Notes: generated by a model not told the origin, from the letters alone. DNA of 64,000 nt from Streptomyces sp. ADI96-02 (GCF_003846185.1 NZ_ML123034.1:2764854-2828853), one strand, 5' to 3'; shown: positions 22,421 to 31,753, counted from the stretch's first letter. Made by a program: numbers and translations.

Positions 22421-23724
22421 GCGGTGGCCTCCGATGCGGCGCGGGCGGCGGCGGGCAGGGCGGCGGCGATCCGCTCGACGGCCCGCGCGTCGTGGGCGGT
22501 GGACACGAACCAGGACTCGAAGGAGGAGGGCGGCAGGTAGACGCCCCGCTCCAGCATCGCGTGGAAGAAGGCGGTGAACCGAAAGGAGTCCTGCTGCTTG
22601 GCGTCCTCGTAGTTCCGCACCGGCCGGTCGGTGAAGAAGACCGAGAACATGTTGCTCGCGGCGGAGACGGTGTGCGCGACCCCCTCCTTGGTGAGCGCGT
22701 CGCCCACCAGCGAGCGCAGCTCGGCGGAGACCGCGTCGATCGTCGCGTACGCCGCGTCGTCCAGCAGCCGCAGCTGCGCGAGGCCGGCGGCGGTGGCGAC
22801 CGGGTTCCCGGAGAGGGTGCCCGCCTGGTAGACGGGGCCGGCCGGGGCGAGGTGGGCCATGACGTCGGCCCGGCCGCCGAAGGCCGCGGCCGGGAAGCCG
22901 CCGCCCATCACCTTGCCGAAGGTCATCAGGTCGGGCCGGACGCCGTCGACGCCGTACCAGCCGGCCTTCGACGTACGGAAGCCCGTCATGACCTCGTCGG
23001 AGATGTACAGAGCGCCGTCCGCCGCGCACAGCTCCTTGAGCCCGGCGTTGAATCCGTCCGCCGGCGGCACGACGCCCATGTTGCCGGGCGACGCCTCGGT
23101 GATCACGCAGGCGATCTCGCCGGGATGCGCGGCGAAGGCGGCGCGCACCGCGTCCAGGTCGTTGTACGGCAGGACGACGGTGTCGCCGGCCGTGGCACCG
23201 GTCACGCCCGGCGTGTCGGGGAGCCCGAAGGTGGCGAGGCCCGACCCGGCGGCGGCGAGCAGCGCGTCCACGTGCCCGTGGTAGCAGCCGGCGAACTTCA
23301 CGACCTTGGCCCGGCCGGTGAATCCGCGGGCCAGCCGGATCGCGGACATGGTCGCCTCGGTGCCGGATGAGACCAGGCGCACCTGCTCCACCGGGGCGAT
23401 CCGGGCGACGATCTCCTCGGCGAGCGCGACCTCGCCCTCGCCCGGCGTACCGAACGAGGTGCCGCGGGAGACCGCCTCCTGGACGGCGGCGATCACCTCC
23501 GGGTGAGAGTGGCCGAGAATCATCGGTCCCCACGAACAGACGAGGTCGACGTATTCCCGACCGTCGGCGTCGGTGAGATACGGACCGGTGCCGGACACCA
23601 TGAACCGGGGCGTACCACCCACGGCCCGGAAGGCACGTACAGGAGAGTTCACGCCGCCGGGCGTCACGACGGACGCCCGGTCGAACAGCGACTGCGAAAC
23701 TGGGGCTTCGTATGAATACGCCAC
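22417..23724 (-). CDS. hemL: glutamate-1-semialdehyde 2,1-aminomutase
   Basis: A 435-residue PLP enzyme converting glutamate-1-semialdehyde to 5-aminolevulinate, the step after HemA in the C5 haem pathway. The catalytic Lys271 is in [34 protein letters not shown] binds the cofactor phosphate. The Asp contacting the pyridine N is in [10 protein letters not shown]. The N-terminal VNSPVRAF segment is typical of HemL rather than other class III aminotransferases. GTG at 23724 has AGGA 6 bases upstream. hemA, hemC, hemD and hemB lie about 24 kb to the right. Confidence 0.95.
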   Translation of the reverse strand: MAYSYEAPVSQSLFDRASVVTPGGVNSPVRAFRAVGGTPRFMVSGTGPYLTDADGREYVDLVCSWGPMILGHSHPEVIAAVQEAVSRGTSFGTPGEGEVALAEEIVARIAPVEQVRLVSSGTEATMSAIRLARGFTGRAKVVKFAGCYHGHVDALLAAAGSGLATFGLPDTPGVTGATAGDTVVLPYNDLDAVRAAFAAHPGEIACVITEASPGNMGVVPPADGFNAGLKELCAADGALYISDEVMTGFRTSKAGWYGVDGVRPDLMTFGKVMGGGFPAAAFGGRADVMAHLAPAGPVYQAGTLSGNPVATAAGLAQLRLLDDAAYATIDAVSAELRSLVGDALTKEGVAHTVSAASNMFSVFFTDRPVRNYEDAKQQDSFRFTAFFHAMLERGVYLPPSSFESWFVSTAHDARAVERIAAALPAAARAASEATA

Positions 23725-24318
23725 TTTGGTCCTGATCTGCGATGCGGATGTCGGGGGCGGGCCGGAATGTCTCGGCCACCGGTGAGCGGGAAAGGCGTCC
23801 CCCTCGTATCACGAAAGGGCGTCAGCCCTCCAAGAGCTGTCCCGCATTCCCTGGCGGACGCGCGACGACAGCCACGGCACCTCGCCGCGCTGTCGGAACG
23901 TCCGCATACATCCAGTATGAGGACGCCCCTCCGCCTTGCGATGCACCGCATCCGACGCCGCACGCCGATCCACCAGGAATTACGGGACAACCCTCGGCGT
24001 CTGCGAAACTGGGGCGACATAGGGAAAGCTCACACATGCCATGGTGTCAGAGCCGTGGACGGTCTTGCGGACAGGTGTTTCACCGCACGCCCGCGGGGGA
24101 GGTCACTGACACGATGATCGGGTTGCGCGGCGGGGGCTGTGTCTCCTAAGAAGTAGTCGGGTGGATGAGATATGCATCGCGGTGGCGGAGTGGGCGAAGG
24201 GACGGACGACCTGGGGCCCGAGCCTGCCCGACGAGGGCGGCACCGGCGCAGGGCCGAGCGCGTACAGGGCACGGGCGCGGACAGCGCGCCGGCCCCCGGG
24301 AGCAGGAGCGGTGGCGGG
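23725..24318. other. gene-free region upstream of hemL
   Basis: Nearly 600 bases between the divergent hemL and the conserved hypothetical gene. It must contain the hemL promoter. Several frames are open, but none has a plausible start, coding bias or recognisable product. A+T-richer patches lie near 23895-23935 and 24130-24175. Confidence 0.4.
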
Positions 24319-24756
24319 ATGGGGGTGACCTACAAGTACTTCGGCGCCCCGAACGGGGCCACGGCCGCACGGGTGCCCATCTCGATGCGCCCCGAGGAGC
24401 TCGGCGGCGACGAACTGGGCATGGGCGGCATGTTCACCAAGATCAAGCCGGAGACGGTGGCCGCCATGGTCCTGACCGGCATCCAGGGCATACCCCTGCA
24501 CCAGGTCCCCCCGCTCGAACTGGTCGTCCTCCACCCCGACTACGCGGTGGTCAAACTCCCGATGACCGTCGTCGACCCGCTGCGCGGCGTCGGCGAGGAG
24601 TCCGTCGGCGCGGCGGCCTTCATCTGGTCCACGGTCCCCGACCGCGGCGGCCCGCGCGACGCCTTCAACGTCTACCAGCTGCTCCACGAGTGGCAGGACT
24701 TCTCCCACCGCCTGCACGACGCGGGCCACCAGGCGTACTGCCTGGTGTGGCCGTGA
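24319..24756 (+). CDS. conserved hypothetical protein
   Basis: A 145-residue cytoplasmic protein beginning MGVTYKYFGAPNG, without signal peptide or membrane segment. It is rich in short conserved-looking phrases such as MGGMFTKIKPETVAAMVLTG and FNVYQLLHEWQDF. I do not recognise a domain; similar proteins occur across Streptomyces. ATG at 24319 is preferred to an upstream ATG at 24172 because the extra 49 residues are low-complexity and a GGAGCGGTGGCGGG site precedes 24319. A GTG at 24325 is also possible. It is divergent from hemL. Confidence 0.75.
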   Translation: MGVTYKYFGAPNGATAARVPISMRPEELGGDELGMGGMFTKIKPETVAAMVLTGIQGIPLHQVPPLELVVLHPDYAVVKLPMTVVDPLRGVGEESVGAAAFIWSTVPDRGGPRDAFNVYQLLHEWQDFSHRLHDAGHQAYCLVWP

Positions 24757-25030
24757 CCTGGGGCTTCTTGGATTCGGGCGAGCCTTTCGGACTCCGCCCC
24801 GTCATGTACCGGCAGGGCCGTCGGTCTCGCCGGATGCGGTGACCCGCGCCGCCTGCGACGTATGCACGCCCGGCGGTGGATCGAGGGCGAACGAAGCTCC
24901 GGCCGCCGGTGGCCCCACATCGCCCAGGCGCCGGCACTGGACCCCGAGGCGATCAACCTCCCGGAACCCATGCCCCGCGGCACTCCACACCGATGCCGCT
25001 GCACCAGTCCTGCATCTGGGAAGGAGCGAC

Positions 25031-25785
25031 GTGGAACGTCGGGAGTTCATCCTCGCCTCCAGCGGATACGCGCTGTCCGCACTCAGCCTGTCCGACGTGG
25101 ACAGCATCACCCGCCGGACCGGGACCGCCCTTCCCGGAGCCCTCCGCGTCGGACAGGGCGAGGTGGCCGCCGTACGCCACATGGTCAAGGTCCTCGGCGA
25201 CTCCGCCTCCGAACTCGGCGGCGGGCACGCCCGGCACCTGGCCGTCCGCTACCTCACCCAGGACGTCGCCCCTGGCTGGAGGGCCGCTTCACCGAAGCCA
25301 CCGGCCGCGACCTGTTCGCCGCCGCCTCCCAGCTCGTCCACCTCGCCGGCTGGATGGCCCAGGACGAAGGCGACACCCCCGAACTCCGCGGCCTCGCCCA
25401 GCGCTACTACGCGCACTCCTTCCGCCTGGCCGCCGAAGCCGGCGACCCCGAGCTGTCCGCCACGGCTCTCCGCGGCCTCGGCGTGCAGTGCGTCGACCTC
25501 GGGCACCGGGCCGAAGCCGTCCAACTCGGCGAAGCCTGCGTGGAGTACGGCCGCCACCTCGACAACCCGCGTGCCGTCGCCTACTACGAGGCCACCCTCG
25601 CCAACGCCGCCGCCCAGGACGACGACCGCCGCATGGCCACCAAGCACCTCGCCCTGTCCGAGACCGCCATCGGCAAGCCGACCGCCGCGCCCGGCGACTC
25701 CTGGGCCGCCCCCTACTCCCCCGGCCGCTGGGCGCACGAATCCGGCATGATCCTCGCCCGGCTCGGCGACCTCGACGCCAGGCGT
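25031..25785 (+). pseudogene. frameshifted and truncated XRE/TPR-type regulator
   Basis: The first part reads MERREFILASSGYALSALSL and continues to GGHARHLAVRYLTQDVAP (about 25031-25271). The same protein family then continues in another frame from LEGRFTEATGRDLFAAASQL to about 25780 (MILARLGDLDA). One C appears lost in the run near 25268-25272. The sequence resembles the TPR-like effector half of Streptomyces HTH regulators. The upstream stretch 24870-24975, with WIEGERSSGRRWP and LDPEAINLPEP phrases, may be what is left of the HTH half. The C-terminus is cut off as well. It is therefore almost certainly inactive. Confidence 0.75.
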
Positions 25786-25975
25786 GACCCCTCTCCTCCG
25801 GAGCGTCCAGCGCCCCGTGCCCGGTGCAGAACGGGCTTCCAGGACCTTCGTACGGATACCGTCGAGCCCCCGTCGCCGGGGCCGACGGCGCGGCCCCGCC
25901 ACGGCCGGGAGCCATTGCTACGTTTAGCCGGAGCACGAACATCCGGACGGTACGCACGGGGGAAAGGGACCAGCG

Positions 25976-26485
25976 ATGGCGTGGGACGAGTGGGAGCAGC
26001 TGAAGGCGTCGGCGGCGCAGAAGCAGGCGACGGGAATGCAGTTGAACGGGCTGCCGCCGGAGGACAGACCGAACGCCGGAGGGCCCCAGGGCGATCTGCG
26101 GGTGGACCAGCAGGATCTGGCCGCGATCGGCGACAAGGCGTTCACCCTCTACAACCGGCTGTGGAAGGAGGCGCGGGTCGTCAGCACGGACACGACCGCG
26201 AGCGACCTGACCTCGCAGGGGTTCGAACTGGGCGGTGCCCTGGCGCACGTGGCCACCCGCTGGGACCGGCAGCTCGCCTCCGTGATGGACGCCTGCGCGC
26301 TCATCTCGAACCACATGGACTTCACCAAGAACGCGCACCAGGGCGACGAGTACTTCATCCAGCGCCACGTGAGCAGCATCGACACGCTCGACGCCGGTTT
26401 CGACGAGTCCTACGCGCCGCCGGGCGAGAAGAACCCGGTGTACGGCGAGAAGGAGAAGGACGAGAAGGGCAAGGGCGGCTCCTGA
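25976..26485 (+). CDS. ESX/WXG-like helical protein, operon gene 1
   Basis: A 169-residue, mostly helical protein without signal peptide. The middle part (LRVDQQDLAAIGDKAFTLYN to MDACALISNHMDF) has the spacing and composition of WXG100/ESX-type helical hairpins: an invariant-like Trp in RLWKEA and TRWDRQL, then DAC. The tail is charged (GEKEKDEKGKGGS). Function is unknown; in Streptomyces such proteins commonly precede a large LXG-like or DUF6571-type protein. ATG at 25976 follows GGGGGAAAGGG. Its TGA overlaps the next ATG (TGATG), so translation is coupled. Confidence 0.75.
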   Translation: MAWDEWEQLKASAAQKQATGMQLNGLPPEDRPNAGGPQGDLRVDQQDLAAIGDKAFTLYNRLWKEARVVSTDTTASDLTSQGFELGGALAHVATRWDRQLASVMDACALISNHMDFTKNAHQGDEYFIQRHVSSIDTLDAGFDESYAPPGEKNPVYGEKEKDEKGKGGS

Positions 26486-28737
26486 TGGACTTCGAATCCC
26501 TGCATTCGGCCAACTTCAAACAGCTCGACGACACGGTCACCGACTGGACGAGCATGGTCTCCAAGCTCGACGAGCTGGAGCGCGAGGCCCGGGAAGGGCT
26601 CGGCGGCCAGGCGGCCAAGGCCGACTGGGCCGGGTACAACGCCGCCGTCTCCCGCGAGTTCATCGGCAGGACCGCGGGCGAGTTCGACGACGCCCACACC
26701 CAGGCGACGTCCATCCGCAACATCCTCCGCGACACCCGCGACGAGCTGAAGACCCAGCAGCGGCTGCTCAAGGAGGCCGTCGAGCGGGGCCGCGGCAAGA
26801 GTCTGACCGTCACGTCGCAGGGCTCCGGGTTCACCGTGGTGTCGAACCCGGACACCGACGCCTCGGACGACTCCGCCGACGCGTCCGCGGCCAAGGCGCT
26901 CCGCACGGAGCTCCAGGGCATCCTCGACCGGGCCACCGAGCTGGACGCCTCCGGCTCGACGGCCCTCAAGGCGCTCGTCGACCTCACCGACTACGGGTTC
27001 TCCGGAGCGGAGTACCAGGACCGCGACGCAGCCGCCGCGGCGCTCAAGGAGGCGGAGAAGCTGGCCGCGCTCGCCAAGAAGAACCCGGAGGACCTGACCG
27101 TCGAGGAGTTCGACGCCCTCAACAACGGTCTGAAGAAGTACTCCGGCGACGAGCTGTTCGCCGAGCACTTCGCCACCGGCCTCAAGGCGAGCGGCACCCT
27201 GGACTTCTGGGCCAGGCTCAACGAGCCGAGCGCCAACCCCGAGCTGTTCCACGAGCGCCGCGAGCAGTTCGACGACCTCCAGAAGAGCCTCGGCCTCACG
27301 CTCGCCAACGCCACCCAGAGCGACACCCCGGCCATGACCGAGTGGAAGCGGGAGATGGTCGAGCTGGGCGACAAGCCGGTCGGCCGGAACGGCGGAATGC
27401 CGTTCGGCGTCCAGGTCATGAGCAACCTCATGCGGTGGGGCGACTACGACGACCGGTTCCTCGGCCAGTACGGCGACAAGCTCATGGACGCCGAGCGCAA
27501 GCTCACGGACAACGGCCAGCACGTCGCCTGGCAGCGCATGGGCTTCGACCCCTACCTCAACCGGACGGGCAGCGACACGGGCTGGGACCCCATGACGGGG
27601 TTCATGAAGGCCCTGTCGAACAGCCCGGACGCGGCCACGGACTTCTTCAGCGAGGAGTTCGTCGGGAAGGACGAGGACCACAAGGAGGCCCTGTCCAACT
27701 TCGACTACCTCTTCGAGGAGCGGGACTGGCCCCAGGACATCGACTCCGAGGGCGAGGAGAGCAACACCGGCCGCAACAACATGGCCCTGGCCCTCGAAGC
27801 CGCCACGACGGGCCACCGGGCGGGCGAGCTGCCCACGGCCGACACCCCGGCGCACAACGAGAAGCAGGCCAAGCTGATGGAGAGCCTGGTGGCCTCCATC
27901 TCCGAGGACGACGAGCGCCTCACCAAGCACGGTTACATGTCCGACAGCATCGGGCAGATCGCCTCCGAGTACCTTCCCGACATCAACCGCGCGACCACGG
28001 ACACCGATCCGGAGGACAAGGCCGCCCGGGAGAGGATCGAGAAGCTCTTCCCGCTGGCCGGCTCCGAGGCCGTGATGAACCACCGCGACGTCTCCCGCTT
28101 CCTGCTCACCGTCGGCCAGGACCCGGAGGGGTACGCGGCCGTCGAGGTGAGCCAGAAGGCGTACATGGCCAACCTGATGGACCACCACCTCAACCCGGAC
28201 CTCCCGGCCGACCAGCGCTACACCGGCGACAGGCAACTGCTCGTCAGCGAGATCGCCCATGTGTCGGGCGAGGTCTCCGGCACGCTCAACGTGGGCCGGC
28301 AGGAGGCCGTGGCCGGACCCGCCGAGGAGTCGGACAAGAAGTACGAGCAGTCCGTGGCGCAGTGGAAGAGCGGCATCTCCGGCGGGATCGGCACGGGCAT
28401 CGGCGTGGGCGTCTCCTTCATCGCGAGCCCGGTCGTGGGCGCGGCGGTCGGCGGCGGCGCCAGCACCGTGAGCGGACTGATCCTGGAGGGGCTGTTCCAG
28501 GACGCCGAGGGCAAGGCGAAGGACGAGGCCGGCGCGAAGATGGGCGAGCACTGGGAGAACGGCCAGGACAACAACATCAAGTACACCCGCAACGCGGCCG
28601 AGGAGGCCGCCAAGGCCCACGGTCTGCCCGACTCGGGCGACATCGGCGAGTGGGCGCGTACGGGTTCACGCGACGGCTATCTGGCGGCAGGCGCCTACGC
28701 GGACCGCGTGGCCCCGGAACTCCAGACGGACATCTGA
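26485..28737 (+). CDS. large ESX-associated helical protein (DUF6571-like), operon gene 2
   Basis: A 750-residue protein. Residues 1-110 form a long helical hairpin with a Trp-Ala-Gly turn (KADWAGYNAAVS), like the N-terminal targeting region of WXG/LXG substrates. The middle (~150-600) is soluble and acidic with many short helices. Residues ~630-665 form a Gly-rich hydrophobic stretch, GISGGIGTGIGVGVSFIAS and on, that could insert in a membrane. The C-terminal ~80 residues are soluble. I see no known toxin or enzyme motif. The protein resembles Streptomyces DUF6571 proteins. It is coupled to both neighbours by overlapping TGATG junctions. It may be a type VII-secreted or surface protein (inference). 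Confidence 0.75.
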   Translation: MDFESLHSANFKQLDDTVTDWTSMVSKLDELEREAREGLGGQAAKADWAGYNAAVSREFIGRTAGEFDDAHTQATSIRNILRDTRDELKTQQRLLKEAVERGRGKSLTVTSQGSGFTVVSNPDTDASDDSADASAAKALRTELQGILDRATELDASGSTALKALVDLTDYGFSGAEYQDRDAAAAALKEAEKLAALAKKNPEDLTVEEFDALNNGLKKYSGDELFAEHFATGLKASGTLDFWARLNEPSANPELFHERREQFDDLQKSLGLTLANATQSDTPAMTEWKREMVELGDKPVGRNGGMPFGVQVMSNLMRWGDYDDRFLGQYGDKLMDAERKLTDNGQHVAWQRMGFDPYLNRTGSDTGWDPMTGFMKALSNSPDAATDFFSEEFVGKDEDHKEALSNFDYLFEERDWPQDIDSEGEESNTGRNNMALALEAATTGHRAGELPTADTPAHNEKQAKLMESLVASISEDDERLTKHGYMSDSIGQIASEYLPDINRATTDTDPEDKAARERIEKLFPLAGSEAVMNHRDVSRFLLTVGQDPEGYAAVEVSQKAYMANLMDHHLNPDLPADQRYTGDRQLLVSEIAHVSGEVSGTLNVGRQEAVAGPAEESDKKYEQSVAQWKSGISGGIGTGIGVGVSFIASPVVGAAVGGGASTVSGLILEGLFQDAEGKAKDEAGAKMGEHWENGQDNNIKYTRNAAEEAAKAHGLPDSGDIGEWARTGSRDGYLAAGAYADRVAPELQTDI

Positions 28738-29366
28738 TGGGCAGGACGTTGACCAGCACACGGACACCCGCAGGACACGCAGGACACGCAGGAAACACAG
28801 CGCAGGCGGGGCGGGCGGGGCGCGAGGCGGGGCGCGTTCTTCGGCGCGCCTCGCCCGTCGCGCTCGTGCTGGCCGCGGCGACCGCGCTCGCCGGCTGCTC
28901 GGCGGACGCGGAGGAGACGAGGGACTACGCCGTGCCCGCCGCCCTGTGCGGCGCCCCCGTCCCGGCCGGTCTCCTGACGCCCTTCCTGCCGCCGGGCTCG
29001 AAGATCTCGCTCGAGGACACCGCGCCCGTCGAGGGCGCCCGCCGCTGCAACGTCAGCGTCGACGGCGAGCTCGCCCTCGTGGCCAGCCGCGAGCGGTGGA
29101 AGCAGGACGAGGACCTGACGAAGGTCGCGTTCGCCCACGCCAAGCTGGAGGTGGACGAGTCGGAGGGCAGCGGCGCCTACCTGTACTCCGGCTCCGGGGC
29201 CGTCGGCCGGACGAAGGGCTGCGTGGATCCGGCGTTCCCCGGCCAGGGGCTGTTCACGGCCCTCCAGGTCTACGCGCCGGACCGCTCCGACGCGAAGGCG
29301 ATGAAGGGCCTCATCACCGCGTACACGCGGTCCGTGGAGAAGGGCGGGGAGTGCGCGGGCGGTTGA
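28737..29366 (+). CDS. lipoprotein, operon gene 3
   Basis: A 209-residue lipoprotein. An unusually long N-region with an AGHAGHAGN repeat and many Arg precedes the hydrophobic segment PVALVLAAATALAGC with its lipobox. The mature domain has two Cys pairs (ALCGAPVP and ARRCNV; KGCVDPAFP and GGECAGG) and resembles the DUF3558 class of extracytoplasmic lipoproteins. It starts within the stop of the large helical protein (TGATG). A surface lipoprotein encoded with ESX-like proteins could be a receptor, an immunity partner or an assembly factor; this cannot be decided from sequence. Confidence 0.78.
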   Translation: MGRTLTSTRTPAGHAGHAGNTAQAGRAGREAGRVLRRASPVALVLAAATALAGCSADAEETRDYAVPAALCGAPVPAGLLTPFLPPGSKISLEDTAPVEGARRCNVSVDGELALVASRERWKQDEDLTKVAFAHAKLEVDESEGSGAYLYSGSGAVGRTKGCVDPAFPGQGLFTALQVYAPDRSDAKAMKGLITAYTRSVEKGGECAGG

Positions 29367-29378
29367 GCCCGGACGGAC

Positions 29379-29468
29379 CCGACGGAGGAGCCCGGCGGAT
29401 CCGACGGAGGAGCCCGGCGGATCCGACGGAGGAGCCTGGACGGACCCGACGGAGGAGCCTCGGCGGAC
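29379..29468 (+). repeat. 22/23-base tandem repeat after the lipoprotein gene
   Basis: Four units starting CCGACGGAGGAGCC at 29379, 29401, 29423 and 29446; the first two are 22 bases and the others 23, with a partial fifth. They lie 12 bases after the lipoprotein stop and are not within a gene. Confidence 0.85.
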
Positions 29469-29586
29469 CCGGCGGATGAGCCGGGCCGCTGAGCACGCGA
29501 GGACCCGCCCTCCGGGTACGCCGTTCTTCGATCGCCGACGTTCCGAAAGCGGTTGCGGACCAGTCGGGGGGGAAAGGGCTGTCCGG

Positions 29587-30135
29587 TCAGTGCGGCGGGG
29601 TGTGCCGGAGAGGGGTGATCTGGTCGATGTCGTAGCGGACGCGCAGTGCGGCGATGGCGGTGTCCCGCTCGGCCGGCGGCGCGTCGGAGGTGAGGATGTC
29701 CAGCAGTTCCTCGAAGTAGCGTTCGTGGGCTGGTGGGGGTGAGGACTGGAGGATCATGCGGGCCGGCTCGCCGGTGGTGTTGGCGAACGCGTGCGGGCAG
29801 CCGGGGGGCACCTGGATGATGGTGCCGGGGGTGGCCCGGACGGCTTGCCGGCCGCTGAGGGATTCCCACTCGCGCCAGCTGTCCGGGGTCCGTACGCGGG
29901 GTTCGAAGGCGAGGACGGTGAGCTCGCCTTCGAGGACGTAGAAGAGTTCCTCGCTGTGGGCGTGGGCGTGGGCGCCGACGTCGAATCCGGCGGGGACGAC
30001 GACCTCGAAGGTGGAGGAGACCGCGGAGTGTTCGCCGGTGACTTTGAAGGTGACCTGCTGGGCGCTGGCGGTCAGGGTGCGGCCCGCGCCGGGGGGCACG
30101 ACGAGTCCGCTGGCGGCGGTTGCGATGTGGGTCAT
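29587..30135 (-). CDS. cupin-domain protein
   Basis: A 182-residue single-cupin protein. Cupin motif 1 is HAHAHSEELFYVLEGELTVLAF, with three His and a Glu as likely metal ligands. Motif 2 is the PGTIIQVPPGCPHAFAN region with a further His. A C-terminal helical extension (ERYFEELLDILTSD) is present. Such proteins are dioxygenases, isomerases or sensors; the activity is not predictable. ATG at 30135 has GAGGA upstream. It follows a dead cytochrome P450 fragment on the same strand, so both may be leftovers or additions of a small oxidation cluster. Confidence 0.87.
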   Translation of the reverse strand: MTHIATAASGLVVPPGAGRTLTASAQQVTFKVTGEHSAVSSTFEVVVPAGFDVGAHAHAHSEELFYVLEGELTVLAFEPRVRTPDSWREWESLSGRQAVRATPGTIIQVPPGCPHAFANTTGEPARMILQSSPPPAHERYFEELLDILTSDAPPAERDTAIAALRVRYDIDQITPLRHTPPH

Positions 30136-30199
30136 GGGGTCCTCACCAGGTGACGTGGGGGGTTCGGGGCCGCGGATCAAGGCCCCTGGTCCAGGGGTT

Positions 30200-30545
30200 C
30201 TGGTCGTCGGGTACGGCGAGAGCAGGACGAGGAAGCGGTCCCACAGGGAGGTGGCGATCGTCCGGAGCCCCGCGCGAGCCGGAGTGGAGCCCGGGAAGAA
30301 GTGGGGCCGTGGCCGAAAGCCGGGTGGGGATCGTCGGTGCGGTCGAAGTCCAGCATGGCGGGGTCGGTGAGGACGTCGGGATCGCGGTTGACGATCAGGA
30401 CGGTCAGGGAGGACACGCATACCGGATCGCCCTCGGGAATGAGGACGACACCGCCGACGCCGACGTCCTGCACGGCGATGCGCGACAGGCCGCCCACCGC
30501 GTCGCGGCGGGGCAGACAGCCTAGCAGTTCCGCCACCGAACGTGG
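30200..30545 (-). pseudogene. cytochrome P450 C-terminal fragment, inactivated
   Basis: On the minus strand SVAELLGCLPRRDAVGG, RIAVQDVGVGGVVLIPEGD and VNRDPDVLTDPAMLDFDRTD follow the order of the P450 K-helix to meander region. AFGHGP in the same frame then continues as PHFFPGSTPARAGLRTIATS in the next, so one C has been lost at the haem-binding loop. The axial Cys is replaced by Phe and the ExxR Arg by Gly. The N-terminal two thirds are absent. It cannot bind haem and is a relic. It lies directly upstream of the cupin gene. Confidence 0.75.
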
Positions 30546-30974
30546 GGCGATTCCGGGCAGGTCGGGCGCGCCCCAGGCGTACACCTCGTTTCCCGGACGT
30601 CCGCTCTTCGGCTTCGTTCCCGGACGTCCGCCCCGCGGCTTCCTTCCCGGTGACGCTGCGGGCGGAGGCGGCAGGGCGGGCCGGTGCCGCTTCATCGGGG
30701 CCGCCGACGCTCATCGGGTCTTCCCTTCGGTCCAGCAGCGTGTTTCCTCAGCATGATCGGGACGGCAGCGACGGTTGTGCGTCTGCGACACGCTGGGCGG
30801 GGGCTTGATGCGCCGCGCGCGCCGTCCGGGGCCGTCGTCCGGCGCACCACGCGACGGGACCGGCACGTGCCCGAGCAATCGGCCTGACCGCACCACCACC
30901 CGGTCCCGCCCGATCAGGCCGCGGTGGGGAAAACCCGTTGAACGAAGGGCCCGGCCGGATGGCATCCTGACCGG
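30546..30974. other. gene-free region with 27-base direct repeat
   Basis: No gene is convincing here. An imperfect direct repeat containing TTCCCGGACGTCCGC lies at about 30586-30613 and 30614-30640. The right end must contain the promoter of the Mut7-C gene. Confidence 0.4.
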
Positions 30975-31709
30975 GTGAACGGACCGGAGATCACCCTCGA
31001 AGTAGCCCCTGAGCTGCGACTCTTCGTCGCCCACGAGCGTCGCGCCGGCCGTACGGCCCTGATCACGGACGGCGTCTCGACGCTCGGCCACGTCGTCGAG
31101 TCCCTCGGCATCCCGCTCACCGAGGCCGGCGTCCTGCTGGTGGACGGCGGCCCGGTGGACCGCTCGCACGTCCCCGGCGCGGGCGAGCACGTGCGGGTGC
31201 GGGCGGTGGAACGGCCGCAGCGGGTGCCCGGGGCGCCGCTCCGCTTCCTCCTCGACGTCCATCTCGGCACGCTGGCACGCCGGTTGCGGCTGCTGGGCGT
31301 CGACGCGGCGTACGAGAGCGAGGACATCGGCGACCCCGCCCTGGCCGCCCTGTCGGCGCGGGAGCGGCGCGTCCTGCTCTCCCGCGACCGGGGGCTGTTG
31401 CGCCGGCGCGAGATCTGGGCCGGCGCGTACGTCTACAGCGACCGGCCGCAGGACCAGCTCCGCGACGTCCTCGGCCGCTTCGCGCCCGCCCTCGCCCCGT
31501 GGACCCGCTGCACCGCCTGCAACGGCACGCTGGCCGCGGCGGACAAGGACGCGGTCAGCGGCGTGCTGGAGCACGGCACGCAGCAGGCGTACGACGTGTT
31601 CGCCCAGTGCACGGCGTGCGCGCGGGTGTACTGGCGCGGGGCGCACCACGGCCACCTGGAGACGATCGTGTCCGACGCGGTCCGCGAGTTCGGCGGCGCG
31701 GCGGCCTGA
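30975..31709 (+). CDS. Mut7-C ubiquitin-fold plus Mut7-C RNase-domain protein
   Basis: A 244-residue two-domain protein. Residues 1-85 form a ubiquitin-like beta-grasp fold of the Mut7-C family (LEVAPELRLFVAHE, LITDGVSTLGHVVESLG, VLLVDGGPVDRSH). The rest is the Mut7-C domain, a PIN-like nuclease: FLLDVHLGTLARRLRLLGVD and LLSRDRGLLRR carry acidic residues. A zinc ribbon is built from CTACNG and CTACARVYW. The biological role is unproven. GTG at 30975 gives the expected N-terminus. It stands alone between the P450 relic and an SDR gene. Confidence 0.88.
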   Translation: MNGPEITLEVAPELRLFVAHERRAGRTALITDGVSTLGHVVESLGIPLTEAGVLLVDGGPVDRSHVPGAGEHVRVRAVERPQRVPGAPLRFLLDVHLGTLARRLRLLGVDAAYESEDIGDPALAALSARERRVLLSRDRGLLRRREIWAGAYVYSDRPQDQLRDVLGRFAPALAPWTRCTACNGTLAAADKDAVSGVLEHGTQQAYDVFAQCTACARVYWRGAHHGHLETIVSDAVREFGGAAA

Positions 31710-31753
31710 CGGCAGTCGGGCCCCGGACGGCCTGACGGCGTCGGGCCCCGGAC
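31703..31753 (+). repeat. tandem duplication spanning the Mut7-C gene stop
   Basis: GGCCTGACGGC followed by (AG)TCGGGCCCCGGAC occurs twice, at 31703-31728 and 31729-31753. The first copy contains the gene's TGA stop. Confidence 0.75.

Noticed and set aside
23691..24015. The 15-base match CTGCGAAACTGGGGC in hemL and 310 bases upstream
   Set aside because: One or two 15-base matches are expected by chance in a window of this size and composition, and similarity does not extend beyond it.
24862..28737. A single open frame of almost 1,300 codons that would fuse the regulator relic to the large ESX-like protein
   Set aside because: It passes through the relic, the gap and the first ESX-like gene in the wrong frame; the large protein has its own coupled ATG at 26485 and the relic's own parts lie in two frames.
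29379..29468. Tandem 22/23-base units as a CRISPR array
   Set aside because: The units are contiguous with no unique spacers, and there are no cas genes.
30775..30978. Small plus-strand frame beginning with Cys codons (CVCDTLGG) before the Mut7-C gene
   Set aside because: No ribosome binding site, no HVDLCR-type motif and a Pro/Arg-rich remainder; unlike the leader at 8381-8488.
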